NCBI GenBank assembly: GCA_003999685.1
Contig: CP021229.1
Span: forward strand, 868,001 to 932,000
Direction: 5' to 3'
Origin: Taiwanofungus camphoratus
Taxonomy: Eukaryota > Basidiomycota > Agaricomycetes > Polyporales > Taiwanofungaceae
Length of the DNA stretch: 64,000 nucleotides
Shown: one piece after another, positions 22,501 to 33,430 of the stretch
How positions within the stretch are numbered: position 1 is the stretch's first letter
How the letters are laid out: the number at the start of each line of letters is the position of its first letter
Made by a program: the position numbers and the translations under genes
The notes under the pieces: generated by a model
Databases searched by the model: none
The model's input: only the letters and a program-made list of their open reading frames with translations
What the model was told of the DNA's origin: nothing

Positions 22501-23686
22501 TGCAGGGTCGATCGAGCTGTGATCCCAAGTCGATGCCTCATAAGGATACTGTGGAATAGCATGGTCACAGTCAAAAAATCGGTACAGTTGGTAAAAACAA
22601 TACAGATGATGGTTGCTATCACGAAAGAAAAGAAAGGACAGTAGTGCACGTTGAAATCAATTTCAAAATGCACCAGGCTTGAGAAACTATTAGCTCAGAC
22701 ATAGATATGGGATGAAATGCACCACTAGCATTCACATGAGGCAATGATACGACGCCATCCCAAAGATGATACAGAAAATCCGAACCCGGACCACAATGGC
22801 CACTGAAATCCTTCAGGCTCAGGAAATGTTCCCAGCATGTATGGGAAAGTTGTTTCGAACAAATTCGCCAAGGCAGTCTTAGTGGTAAACTGAAAGATGC
22901 AAGGCCAAACTTCATAATCATTCCAAATTTTCAACACCCTGGGAAGCCTGTCGAGGCCATTGTGACAAGTTCAGGCACCTAAACGGTGTCCATGCTCGAG
23001 TATCTGAACCCAGTAGTGCCTCTCATCATCAACACTGCATAAAGTCAGTGAAGTAAGGATTATTAAGACTGCATGAGAGAGCACAAGACTGCCGATATTT
23101 TAGGGGTAAAGTGTTGTGCTTGTGCTCGAGCTCGGGGTGACAAGAGCCGTAGAACAATATTCTTGCGCAAAGCTTGGACATGGGAATAGCTATTCATTGA
23201 CGGCAGTGCCAACTTATACTCATATGACGTATTCAGTGGTGATACTGCCCAATGATGATATAGCACAAGGCACCTTGTTCCCTAATAAAGAAAGCCACCA
23301 TTGCCCGTTGCACAAAGAAATGGACAACTCACCCGCTGTCGTGTCCGGTCGTCGTCGTTTGCCTCGTCGTCAGCAGCGTCGTCCTGCGGCATAAAGACAT
23401 ACCCGTTCGCAGCGCCTAGGGCTGCCTTCTCCAGCTTGCGTTTCGCGCGCTTCGTGCTGGCGTATACGCGATGGCGTCCACGACACGAGTCGCACATCTT
23501 GAGCGTGTAGTCCGGCCCTAGGACATTCCCGCACCCCCTCACTGAGCAGTGGCGGACAGGGGAGTCAATCTGGGAGGCATTGGCTGCGGTCTGCGCGACA
23601 TCACTGCTCGCGACGGCGCCATACAATTGTTGTCCAGAAGGAACACTAGGAAAAGGGACATGTTCACCACGGTAGTACGCGCACAT
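19549..23686 (-). CDS. Protein with five CX4CX12CX2[C/H] modules, unknown family
   Basis: Exons on the minus strand: 23686-23333, 22548-22032, 21989-20956, 20897-19842 and 19788-19549. Phases agree throughout, giving about 1,066 residues. Five modules share identical spacing C-X4-C-X12-C-X2-[C/H]: CSVRGC...KMCDSC, CSIKGC...KMCQGC, CTVSHC...LRCERH, CSIKAC...KMCDSC and CSNKTC...SLCGRC. Each is followed by an Arg/Lys-rich stretch such as TTKRAKWKREK. Between modules lie low-complexity tracts: Asp/His/Gln (DHDHEPDHDHDHDH), poly-Lys (KKSKKKKKKADAD) and a long Pro/Tyr-rich region (about 200 nt upstream of the penultimate segment). Four metal ligands plus a basic tail suggest a small zinc-binding, nucleic-acid-contacting module; that is inference. 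The start at ATG 23686 and the 784-nt first intron are the weak points. The first module could be a separate gene, or an exon may be hidden at 22.6-23.3 kb. Confidence 0.7.
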
Positions 23687-24118
23687 TCTGAGGCTTGTGC
23701 TGGAGGATATATATCCAGACGTCGACTCGGCTCTAGTCCCGCCCGACTGGCAGTGAGGAGATTGGGAGCAAGATGCGTAGCGGCGGAGTTCCAAAGCTGT
23801 CCGCAACTAGACTTCCGCCACCGCCTACCGACATGCAGCCTCTTCTTCGGAGATGACTTGCTTGTTATGCCCTTTACAGTTCTTCCGAAAGCCTTGTAAG
23901 TATAATTGCTAATTATGCACTTGAAAAGGAGTCTGCATCGGCGGGTTTCAATGTTCCCAGAAGTCTGATGCTGGTATCCTCTGAAGGCAACGCAGTCCCC
24001 GGAGTCCCAGACCTGTGTCTGGTTGTGGCGAAGACAACCTTGAGGACAAACTCGGTGATCTTTATGACGGCAATGACGAACGTTGTCAGCTTTTGTATGC
24101 TTTCTAGTCTTAATTATC

Positions 24119-24895
24119 ATGGACGAAATCATACCCGACAATCAGCACTTTGCAACCGACGAAAACATTCGCCCAAAGGCAGCATTTCAATCATCCATGC
24201 CGTGGGTGAAGGGCTACTTCGCATTTCCCCCTACTGCAGACGGACGCGTGCTTTTCACTTTTTCCCAACGTCCCCAAAATGACCCGCAGGTCGCTCGCGA
24301 GCAAGCAGACCGTGAAGCCGAGGCCGAGCAAGAGCGCCGTACAAAGGAACTGGCATGGGAAGAACGCTGCCAGCGAGACGCCCAAGTGCGGCAAGAGCGC
24401 CTGGAGCGTGAGCGTGCTGAGGCGCTCGTTGGCGAGATGGACTGGGTGCGCGCGGGCGGCTCCCTGCGCGACGCAAACGGACGGCGGGATGTGGTGCGCA
24501 CCGAACAGCTTCGGGCGGAAATTCGCCTACAAGACGAAGAGAAACGGCTCATGGCGCAATGGGACACGTACGAGGCACGATGGCGCGCTCTGCTTGCGTC
24601 TAGCTCGACGGTGTCGTTCAGGGACGTGCCATGGCCGACGCCAACAGCGCCTTCTTCGGTCGACGAGCTTACGAATGCTGCGATAGCGGGTTTTATCTTT
24701 GGGCCTCTACAGGTCAGGAAGAACACGATTACCCGGCGCGAGCGGATTCGGGCGTCCTTGTTGCGTTGGCATCCTGATAAAGTCTATTCAATCCTCGTCA
24801 GAACCGTAGAAGAAGATACCAACGTTGTGCGCGAAGGTGTCAATACCGTGTTTAGATGTCTCAAGGCCTTGCAGGATGCAGAGAGGGGAAATTAA
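24119..24895 (+). CDS. Coiled-coil protein with C-terminal WHPDK box (NFKBIL1-like)
   Basis: A single exon of 258 residues starts at ATG 24119 (MDEIIPDNQHF). Residues about 55-160 are a highly charged Arg/Glu/Gln helix (REQADREAEAEQERR and on), likely a long coiled coil. The C-terminal 70 residues hold RIRASLLRWHPDKVYS followed by a helix with EDTNVVREGVNTVFRCLKAL. That box occurs at the C-terminus of NFKBIL1-related proteins and of many basidiomycete hypothetical proteins. The HPD triplet recalls J-domains, but no complete J-domain is present. Role unknown; the animal relatives act in nuclear RNA-related functions. It is divergent from the five-module gene on the minus strand, with about 430 bp between the proposed start codons. 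Confidence 0.7.
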   Translation: MDEIIPDNQHFATDENIRPKAAFQSSMPWVKGYFAFPPTADGRVLFTFSQRPQNDPQVAREQADREAEAEQERRTKELAWEERCQRDAQVRQERLERERAEALVGEMDWVRAGGSLRDANGRRDVVRTEQLRAEIRLQDEEKRLMAQWDTYEARWRALLASSSTVSFRDVPWPTPTAPSSVDELTNAAIAGFIFGPLQVRKNTITRRERIRASLLRWHPDKVYSILVRTVEEDTNVVREGVNTVFRCLKALQDAERGN

Positions 24896-27443
24896 TGGAC
24901 TTCCCCGCCTCTCAGTGTTTGGAGTTGTTCACTTTTCATCGCGCTCGATGACACCATCAATTACATTATGATTACTCTGTAATTTGAGCCTACCTGATTG
25001 TCGATGCATTCGCTATCGTGTTGATATTAGCTTTGATCACTCAGCTGCAGTATATGGACTTGTAGATGTAGCATGTACATTACACTTGATTCTACTGTAG
25101 AAATATGATAAAGCAGCTTGATATTCAGTTTGTTTCATGTTCCATAAGATACTTTGTCGCAATCACTGTCCAGCTCAAAGCAATGTCAAGACTCAAGAGC
25201 ATATGCGGTCAATCCATTTCTCAAACTGAAAAAATCATAGGCACTACAATTCGATAGGCTCTACTTATACACACTAGCGAAACAACATGGAAAAACTTGT
25301 ATCGCACCAGTACAATCCGTTCCACAAACGGGCAATGCATGACAGCGCTGTAGGATCAGCGCAGTTCATCGACCACAATAACGTGGCACAGGCGTCACCT
25401 AAGGCATACTACTTAGCAGCGGCTTCGTAATGGCCTATCAGATAGGCCTCGATATAATTTTGCGGACACCCATCTGATCACTGCTGTCTGCTAACAGCGG
25501 AGACCACCTGTTGAGGAGCAAAAACCAAAAGTGGGAACCAATGGACCTCCGTCTCTCATCCTCACCGTATACACGTGTCTGTCACGTGACAAGTGGTTCA
25601 AAGACCTCCAACAGTCTACTGCTGACCCACTGTTTGTTTTCCCTCAGCATCTGGGCCCTGTTGATAAGGAGACAGGTCCAATATAATGCTGGCCACCCAT
25701 ATTTTTTGACTGAAAGCAGGGCCATGAGGAGGTAGCCTGTATCAAATGGTTATCAGGTTCTACAGCATGGAGACAAGCCTGCATCAGGAAAAATGCAGGT
25801 AACTATGTAGCTGGATGTGCTACATCCCCAATCTATAGCACTATATAGTGCTCCAGATTTGGTTGTAGTTGCCGTGGCGTCGGGAGCCACCCTGATTTTT
25901 TCTGATGTGATGAATCCACGGAATGAAGCCCAGGAGAACAAAGGAAGAAATACATTCGCCTTTGTTGTACGGACATAACGGCGAACGGATCCTATAAGCA
26001 CCTAGACAATTGACACGCCCGCGGCGTCTGATAGCAAAATTCGCGGAAAGGAAGTGAGGCATTACTAATGGAAGACGGCCTACCTTGGCTTGATTTCCAT
26101 GAGATACAGATCCGACCCTGAGCTCAAAGGCTCCATGGAATATCCAAAATATCCAACGTAAGGGACGGTGCGATAGCACGCTTTATCAGAGAACACGCCG
26201 TCAGTAACGCGCTCCTATTCTTGCGTCAATTTCGAGAAAAACAGACTCACACATTTCTTCCCGAATCCAAATAGAGACCGATTTCCTGAACCTTCGCAAT
26301 ACAACACGTTTCCTGCATTTTCATATGCATTATCTAGGCGACCAAGAAGCTGCCCTTCGATGGTGATGGCGATGGCTCCCGCGAGTCTAAAAGCTTGAAT
26401 CACTGTAGGATGTGGCATTCAGATGATCGTGATCGACAGCTTCCACTAAGAAGCAAGGCTGCTTACCCGAGATATTGCGGAGAAGCAGCTTCACCCATAG
26501 TGAAAGGTTGATCGTGTATACAACTGGTAAAACAAGATAGTTTGCTAATTTTTTGAGCCTTCGGATGAAGAGAGAACTTTTGGCTGAGGGGCATAGCAGC
26601 GTTCTCTAGTCACTAGACTCGCGATAGACTTCGGAAGAAACAGGGATCAACACTCTTAATATGCTTGCAGAAGAAACGGGGATCTAGATGACCGAGGTGG
26701 GGCGAAGAGAGAACCTGAGAGCATCAAGGTCAAGAGAACCCATGAGCTGGCCACCATGACTCGCCTCTATCCCGAAGGCCGAGGGACTCGTCAGTCCAAG
26801 ATGTTTCCACAGCACGAGGGCACAAGATGAAGTGCCGGTTTCCACCGTTCCAGCCTGGAAACGTCGCGCAGTAAGCCACGCACAACGCACAAGGCCAATT
26901 GAACGGAGGCTGCCGCTAAGTCATATGTAATTGAGTTAATGAATTGTGAAGTCGCATCTCTGCCATGTGCCTGGGACCGCCTGTTCATCCTGATTCATCA
27001 AGTGCCCTTCCAGCTGTTTCCTCTGCGCCAGCCTGATGCGAGTTGATGGACCATCTGAAAGCGTCAAGATACGAGTCTTTCTGGTACACACTTGACGCTC
27101 CAGCCATCGCCGCGTGCAATTCTGGAGGATGTCGATAATCAATCGGAGCTTGTAGTATACTGAGAATGTGATATACCAGACACTGCCGACTTCAGCAGAA
27201 CTTGGACCAACCGAGAAAATAGAGTACATATGTGACACACAACGATACTTCTTCAAGTTCAAGATATCCAGCTAGCCGGAACTGGATGCCACGTGGTGGC
27301 CTGTTCAGCACTCACAATGACTGAGAATCTCATATGTCGTCGAGATCAGTCCACCTCCTTCCTGGCAGATCCATCGCGGCAAAGCACTGCGCATGCGTGT
27401 CCCGCTGCCAGGAAGTCTGAGGACCACTGGATGTTCCTATGGC
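24896..27443. other. Gene-poor spacer, possibly holding unrecognised minus-strand exons
   Basis: No gene can be supported. On the minus strand 26418-26215 encodes a plausible exon (ending ...CEGSGNRSLFGFGKKC) with a GTGAGT donor after it. The next stretch to about 26090 is open in a frame ending MEIKPR before GTAGGC. This hints at a multi-exon minus-strand gene, but I recognise no family. Frames at 27262-26684 are likewise unassigned. Confidence 0.3.
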
Positions 27444-27450
27444 TATATAT
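27444..27450 (+). promoter_or_regulatory. TATA box of the first C2H2 paralogue
   Basis: TATATAT within GGCTATATATCTCATTTC, followed by pyrimidine-rich leader sequence, lies 237 bp before the proposed ATG at 27681. The other two paralogues also have a CTATATA-type box. Confidence 0.45.
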
Positions 27451-27680
27451 CTCATTTCACTCACGATTTCTCCCCTCATTGACTCCCATCTTTCACTTGA
27501 ATATCTTCCCACCTAACAGACGGGTTTTGTCCGTTCTGCACAGTCACAGTGAAACCTCGTCGATCCCAGGAGTCTGTACGACAATCCAGATCTAAGCCTC
27601 CATTTACTGGAAAGCACTATACAGCAAAAGTAGCCTATCCTATTACGGCTTTGAGACAGCCGCATCGCAATACTCGATCC

Positions 27681-29051
27681 ATGGCCGCTGAATCAACAGC
27701 CTACGACGTGAATGCCCGGATATATCATGGGTACAGTAACACCTCTTGGCCTCATCCTACTTCCCATGCGCCGACTCAAGAACTGAATGGACTACGGTAA
27801 GCACGACACAGACTCGGGCATCTCCTTCCTCAAACCTGAATTCTCAGGTCCGCTTACCCTGCTGTGCAAGCTCGTAGCCAACCGCAGTTTCTGGACAACA
27901 ATTCATAGTAGGTGATTTGCTTTGGCAAGTATGAAATCTGGCCTTACCCAAATTTAGTATGTATCAGCCCTATAACAATCAATATTCACAAGTCACGTAC
28001 CCAAATTATCAATACCCCATGAGCGCTACTAAGTATGGTTTAATCTGACCGAAATACGCAAGCGCTCTTTATTGCGTCCTTTCTTACCTCCACTTTATAG
28101 CCATACTCGCGATACTCGCACCAATCGTACTCCTTGGTCTCAAGGCTATGGTGGATATCCTGATGCATAGTAAGTCTCTAAAGCACGTATTCCTCACTAT
28201 GACAGAGCGACTTAATGTTCGTCCGTCGCAAGCCATTTGCCTTCGTCTCACCATCAAGACCCTCAGGCTCTCACCACTCAATTTTCCGACCGAAATATGG
28301 GCCGTAGTACCGTGTAAGCAATGACTTATAATCTGAGATCATCTTTGAGACAGTTTTCGCCTAATGCAGGGCTGCTGGAGGCTTTTTCAACGCGGCCGCT
28401 GGGTTTGCAGAAGCAGCCTATTCCGGTCACCGTAATGACCGTGTAGTGCAAGGCGCGCCAAACAGCCTCCATGAAGAGATCAAGGACCCTCCGCTGTATG
28501 GTGTCCCCAGAGGACGGGAGGGTGTCCCTGGTGCTCATCAAGATGCCTCGGGGTCCTCTTCCAGGGTGACGCACCGCCAGCAGCGACGCCTATCTCATTC
28601 CCCCGTCGCACAACGTAGGGCTCCATGGATCCCGCAACCGGCTCCGATGTCATCGGCTGGAATTGTCGCAGACCCCGTTCCTCGCGTGCCCTGCGAATGG
28701 AGTGGGTGCGATGTCCAGCTCGACGATGTCAGCGCAGCTGGAATCAAGCGCCACATGCGGGATTTCCATTGTCCCGTTCCCGAGTCGTGGAGGGGGGCTA
28801 AAGGGCCGTGCCAATGGGCCGTGCTTGGAGGTGTTTGCGGACGGGTGCTGGATCACGCGAGCTTCGGAAAGCACATCGCTTCCGTACACCTGAAGAGCAC
28901 AGCAGAACAGTGCCCCCAGTGTGGCAATGTTATTGGCAGGAAGGACTCGCTGGCACGCCACCTTCAGCGCCATTGCCCACGTCGCATTCAGACCTGTAAG
29001 CTTGATCTTTCTGATTCTCTGCAGTCAGCTACCAACAGACGGTTCCGTTGA
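27681..29051 (+). CDS. Three-finger C2H2 protein, paralogue 1
   Basis: Six exons: 27681-27796, 27848-27907, 27958-28032, 28101-28169, 28233-28313 and 28370-29051. They sum to 1,083 nt, 360 residues. The first half is Tyr/Gln/Pro-rich and looks disordered. Then comes HEEIKDPPLYG, shared with the other two paralogues. Three C2H2-type fingers follow: CEWSGC...HMRDFH (about residue 242), CQWAVLGGVC...HIASVH and a classic CPQCGNVIGRKDSLARHLQ finger near the C-terminus. The first two fingers have long, irregular Cys spacings. This arrangement suggests a nuclear DNA-binding regulator, but no target is known. A GTAAGC at 28997 offers an alternative 3' intron, so the last 17 residues are uncertain. 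Confidence 0.8.
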
Positions 29052-31056
29052 CATGATAGAAATACATATTCGCATAAAAAGAATTCTATGAATTCTACCA
29101 GGCAAAAAAGGAGTTCCTGGCCGGTCCTGGAACAATAATTAAAGGTACATTTATAGCGTCCGACCGTCTCTTTTGCTAAGGTTATGGATACCCGCGATTT
29201 ATCACGCCCTGCTCGTGTTCTTATTGTATTATGTGTAGTATCTCTAAAGCTGTTCAGCCTAGCAGGTCTTCGATATAGATATTAACTACAGACAGTCAGC
29301 TATGTATCGAAGTCTCGGTAGGCGAACTAGTAAAGCGGTACATGTAGACCATGCTTGTTCACCTGTAATCCACGAGACAATGTAGTACCGTTTGGATGTA
29401 TCTGCACTATCTGACGCGTCTTCGCTCTGTGTTTTGTGGAAACAAGGTGTAGATGGGAACCAGTTGGGCGAGACACGGCAGTCGCCGCGTTGCGAGTTTA
29501 GTGGAACATCTACAGCTCAATTATGTCCAGCCTTTAAGGCTAGTTTGAGCTATTGGTAACTCAGCATGTCAGATGAGCGCGAAGCGAATATCGTGCAATT
29601 GCGTCACAAAGGAGGCTTACTATGAGAACTCAGACGCACAGCCTGAGAAGAGCTAATTTGAAAGATCAGGCACGGATATCAAGGAAGGTGTAAACCAATA
29701 TTTTGTGGGTCGTTGTCGTTGAACATGAGGTAGACATCATGCCCCTTGCTCGTGCTTGGTAGAGAAGGGGGAGGGGAAGGTTGAACACGTTGGTTATGAA
29801 TCAGACTCGCCTTTTCGTCCACAGTAGTGGCATGTGTGTCCAGGTAATTTGAATTTTGTACCATCGAGGAAGAGGAGCCTACAGACCACGAAGGCTCGTA
29901 ATCTGATACCTCGTGCACACTGCAACGCATGTGCTAGTCAGGCGAATAAACCGAATCAAGCTGACCATGGTACAGACCTCAGAGCTGATGCTAGGCCGAT
30001 GAGAAATTACAAGTCACTTAGGGAAAGACAGTAAGGTCGCTGGTGTCAGATTTCAAGTTACTTCAATAACTTGCAGATCACGTCGTGATCAGAAATGTAG
30101 ACTTGAGCCGTCGGTCGCAATGAAGATCTTTTCGAACCGGATATTAGATCGATCAACACACACTTCACAATTGAATGAGTAGAAGCAAAATTAATTAACT
30201 GCCAGATGTATATGGAGCTACGCACATCATAATCGAAAATGCAGGAAGTCGTTGGCTCAATGGATCTGCATCATTTCGCTTCATAGCAGAACCTGGATCG
30301 ATCCTAAGCTTGATCGACGATAGCGATCACAAGAGTATCCGGGCTCCACTTATTGGAGTCACCTTCGCCAACTCCAGCAACATATAGTTCACGGAGAACG
30401 TGAGCACAGGAGAGGGATGCTAAGGATTCGCGATGGCGATTTTGCGTCCAATTGAGTAAACCGTGAAGGAATTCAACACCCTTCAGGATCTGCTCGACAA
30501 TGTGTCGTTGAGGGGGCAGAACTCAGGTAGCCCAAAGATAGCGTATGTCACAACAACGTCCAATCATAGCATCCACCACCCTATCGCCAACATTGAACCG
30601 CGTGTAGAGAGCAATGCACTGAATCAAAATCACTGAAAAATGGACTATTGGAGAGACATGTGTACGATCCCACTAACCTATGGCTGATGAACAAGAGGTG
30701 GGGGGGACTGCGCAGCGATGGCCAGATGTGCGTGTCGCCAGGCTGGTGGCTATTTTCACCCAGCTATGAATGATTCACGCGTCTGCACTTCCCAATGTAT
30801 CCGTTTGACAAGATGTATGCCGAATAATTCCGAAGCTCCGCTCACATTAGCCTCTGAGCAAGATCGCTGTTGCCGTCTGTGCCGACGTTAAGCGGAGTCA
30901 AGCATTCGGGGTACCGTGACATTGTCTGTTATATTGTACATGTCCCTTGTACCTCGTGGTGTCTTCCAACTTGAGATTCAGAACAAACACTTCATCTAAG
31001 TGTGTGCTACACATGCCTCTGGCCGCTGTCTATTTTCGGGCTCTGCAAGTGGAGGC
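29052..31056. other. Intergenic spacer between two C2H2 paralogues
   Basis: About 2 kb without a supportable gene. A minus-strand frame at 29930-29679 (83 residues, ending NDNDPQNIGLHLP) is open but has no family resemblance and no confirmed start. No repeat family from the rest of the window appears here. Confidence 0.35.
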
Positions 31057-31063
31057 TATATAA
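31057..31063 (+). promoter_or_regulatory. TATA box of the second C2H2 paralogue
   Basis: TATATAA within GAGGCTATATAAGCAGAGGC, followed by a C/T-rich stretch (31080-31135), lies about 160 bp before the proposed ATG at 31217. The match to the TATA consensus is exact. Confidence 0.6.
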
Positions 31064-31216
31064 GCAGAGGCTTCCACCCGCCCGACATATCTTATCCTTC
31101 ACCTTTTTCTAATCTGTCCTTTTCTTACGATTTCGATCTAATAACAATCGATCCCACTACCAGTCCTCTACTCATTTGTTGAATTCTCACATCGCTCTCA
31201 GATGGTTCTGAGTTAC

Positions 31217-32425
31217 TATGAACAGAGCACGGTCGCTAACGCTGGTCATTGCGTGAAGGGGAACGATTGGGGCTCTATCCACAATAGTTCCGTCAGGCAC
31301 TTCGCTAGTTCCTACGCTACAGACAACCGGCAGGCACCGCAGTGAGTCCCCTTAACCATCAGTCGTTCTTTCTGCTCATAAGCTCCACAGATCTGACCTT
31401 GGGCTCGAATCAAATCGACCATTCCCTCTTAATAGCCCTTCATTGTGAGTACAGCTCTGTGCGCTCCCGGCAGCGTACTGACTGGCCAGGATCTAGCCAA
31501 TATGTACTGCCTATTTATGACCAAAAACGAAGTAACGAACAGTCTTTAGAAGTCTACCCCCGGTTCGATTTCACACCCATTCTTTTACATTATCTGTGCT
31601 GACTTTAATGCCAGTAACTTGGATACGACCTACGATTTTTTTCCGGCTGAGCCGGACCATGATGATGTGACTCCTGATTTGCAGCGCACTACGATCCCTT
31701 TAAACGCCGAACGTATGGATGAGTCATCGGTAATCAGGTCCGCGTACGCAGGTCAATCTCAAGCGTCTCTTGCGGCGCAGTTCTCGGACATGAGCATGAG
31801 CGCGGCCGCTCCTACACATGGCTGCTGCCAATCGACTGAAGCACTTCCCCACAGCGGCTACTACCACCAACACCATCCGCTACTGCAGAGAAATCCATGC
31901 TCACAGTATGAGGAGATCAAGGAACCTCCCACCTTCGCCCTCCTCACAGGGAGACACCAAAGTCCTCCTTTCGATCGTAGCCTGGTCTATCGTCACTCTC
32001 ACCGATCGGGCCGCAAGAAACAGGCTGCTGACAAACCGTACGCGCGCAGAAACAAACCAGGGCCTTCGCGTGCGGTGGCAGAGCCTTTTATGGGATCAAT
32101 TCCTGGCCCGGTTCTCCGCTTGCCTTGCCAGTGGGGCACTTGCGGCGTTCCTCTGGATGACATAACTCCCGGAGGAATCAACCGACATTTGAGGGCATTT
32201 CACGCAGACTCGGATACGCTCAAAGGCACCCGTATGTGCTGCGAGTGGTGGAGCCTAGGCAAGCCTTGCGAGAAAGAACTTGATTTCGCCTGTCTTGGGA
32301 CACACATCTCTTCAATGCACCTGAGAGCGACTGCCAGGCCATGCTCAGAGTGCGGACGGATGATTGGGAGGCAAGATTCCATGAAGCGGCACAAGGACAA
32401 TTCTTGCCCTGCCCGCTTGATATGA
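31217..32425 (+). CDS. Three-finger C2H2 protein, paralogue 2
   Basis: Proposed exons: 31217-31251, 31309-31341, 31391-31444, 31497-31541 and 31615-32425. They total 978 nt, 325 residues, with a closed frame. ATG 31201 was rejected because its frame meets a stop before any compatible donor. The fourth exon's donor (GTCTTT) is the weakest call. The protein has YEEIKEPPTFA, then fingers CQWGTC...HLRAFH (about residue 218), CCEWWSLGKPC...HISSMH and CSECGRMIGRQDSMKRH. It lies 2.2 kb after paralogue 1 in the same direction, so this pair looks like a tandem duplication. A strong TATA box precedes it. Probable transcription factor; target unknown. Confidence 0.75.
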
Positions 32426-33430
32426 AAATCAGTGAGTTGCCGTTTATATTCATTGACTCAGGGATACTAATTTACCAGCGTAATAAGATAGACACATGTC
32501 CAATCGTTTAAATCATTGCCGCTCAGCCTTTTACGCCTATAAACTACCATTGATCATCTCCAAGATTGGCCAAGCCGTTAGTTTGGCCATGTAAAACATT
32601 TATTTATACTTACGTTGTGGCTGCATATGAACCGTGCACCTTGTCTATGCGTATTCATAGTGTATGTATTTATTCAGCATTGCACAGGTTGACGATGCTT
32701 TCTGCGGCCGTATTATGTCGGGAAGGGGGGTGGGGGGTCAGGAATTACATTATGATGTCAGGTGCCAATGGTGCAGCTTCATTTACGTCTTTTCAAGCAT
32801 TGCTTCGTCCACTAGTCCTTGGTTTCATAGGGCTCGCGCACGTTGCGCTTGGATGTCTGCGAGGTAGATTTACTATTTACTTACTACTACCGCAAATCCG
32901 CCAGCTCGCGAGACCATTTCAACTTAAACTGTGTATCTTCAACTACTTGAGAAGCGGGTCGCGACGTGAACTTCTCGTCTGACGGCCGCGTCTCCAGGCC
33001 AGCATCAGCACTACCAATCGACTAGTAGCTGCTTGGTAATCGTCGACCATTCCACAGTGCTCAAGCGGATGATGATTCGATACGATAATAAGCTGATGTT
33101 TTTTGTTTTCTTTCATGTACATGTTCCATGGCACAGTGAACGTTTTCGGCGATAATGCCGCCAATGCGCCGCTGAACTCGTTATCATTCGAAGTATTCGT
33201 TGAACGCAATACTACTCGGCGATTGCGATGATTGCTTCAAATCTTATCTCACGATCGCCAAGGGGCCGGGTTTATGCCCATAATCCAGTACACCGTCTGT
33301 GCCCGGGTCTGCAATCGCAGGGTTATGTTATAAGGTGCCCCAGGAGACGCTTCAGAAGCATTCACACACGTCCTCCACTAGTGCGACTTTGAGCCCTGCC
33401 ATATCTCAGTATCCGCCAGCAACCTCCGAA
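32426..33430. other. Intergenic spacer before the quinone oxidoreductase
   Basis: It should contain the 3' end of the C2H2 gene and the promoter of the oxidoreductase. A plus-strand frame at 32566-32982 is open by chance, in my view: it has no domain resemblance and biased composition. I see no repeats. Confidence 0.4.

Noticed and set aside
31201-31290. ATG at 31201 as start of the second C2H2 gene
   Set aside because: Its frame meets a stop before any compatible donor; the ATG at 31217 gives a closed model of 978 nt.
32566-32982. 138-codon plus-strand frame
   Set aside because: No family resemblance or splice context, and it spans likely 3' and promoter sequence of its neighbours.
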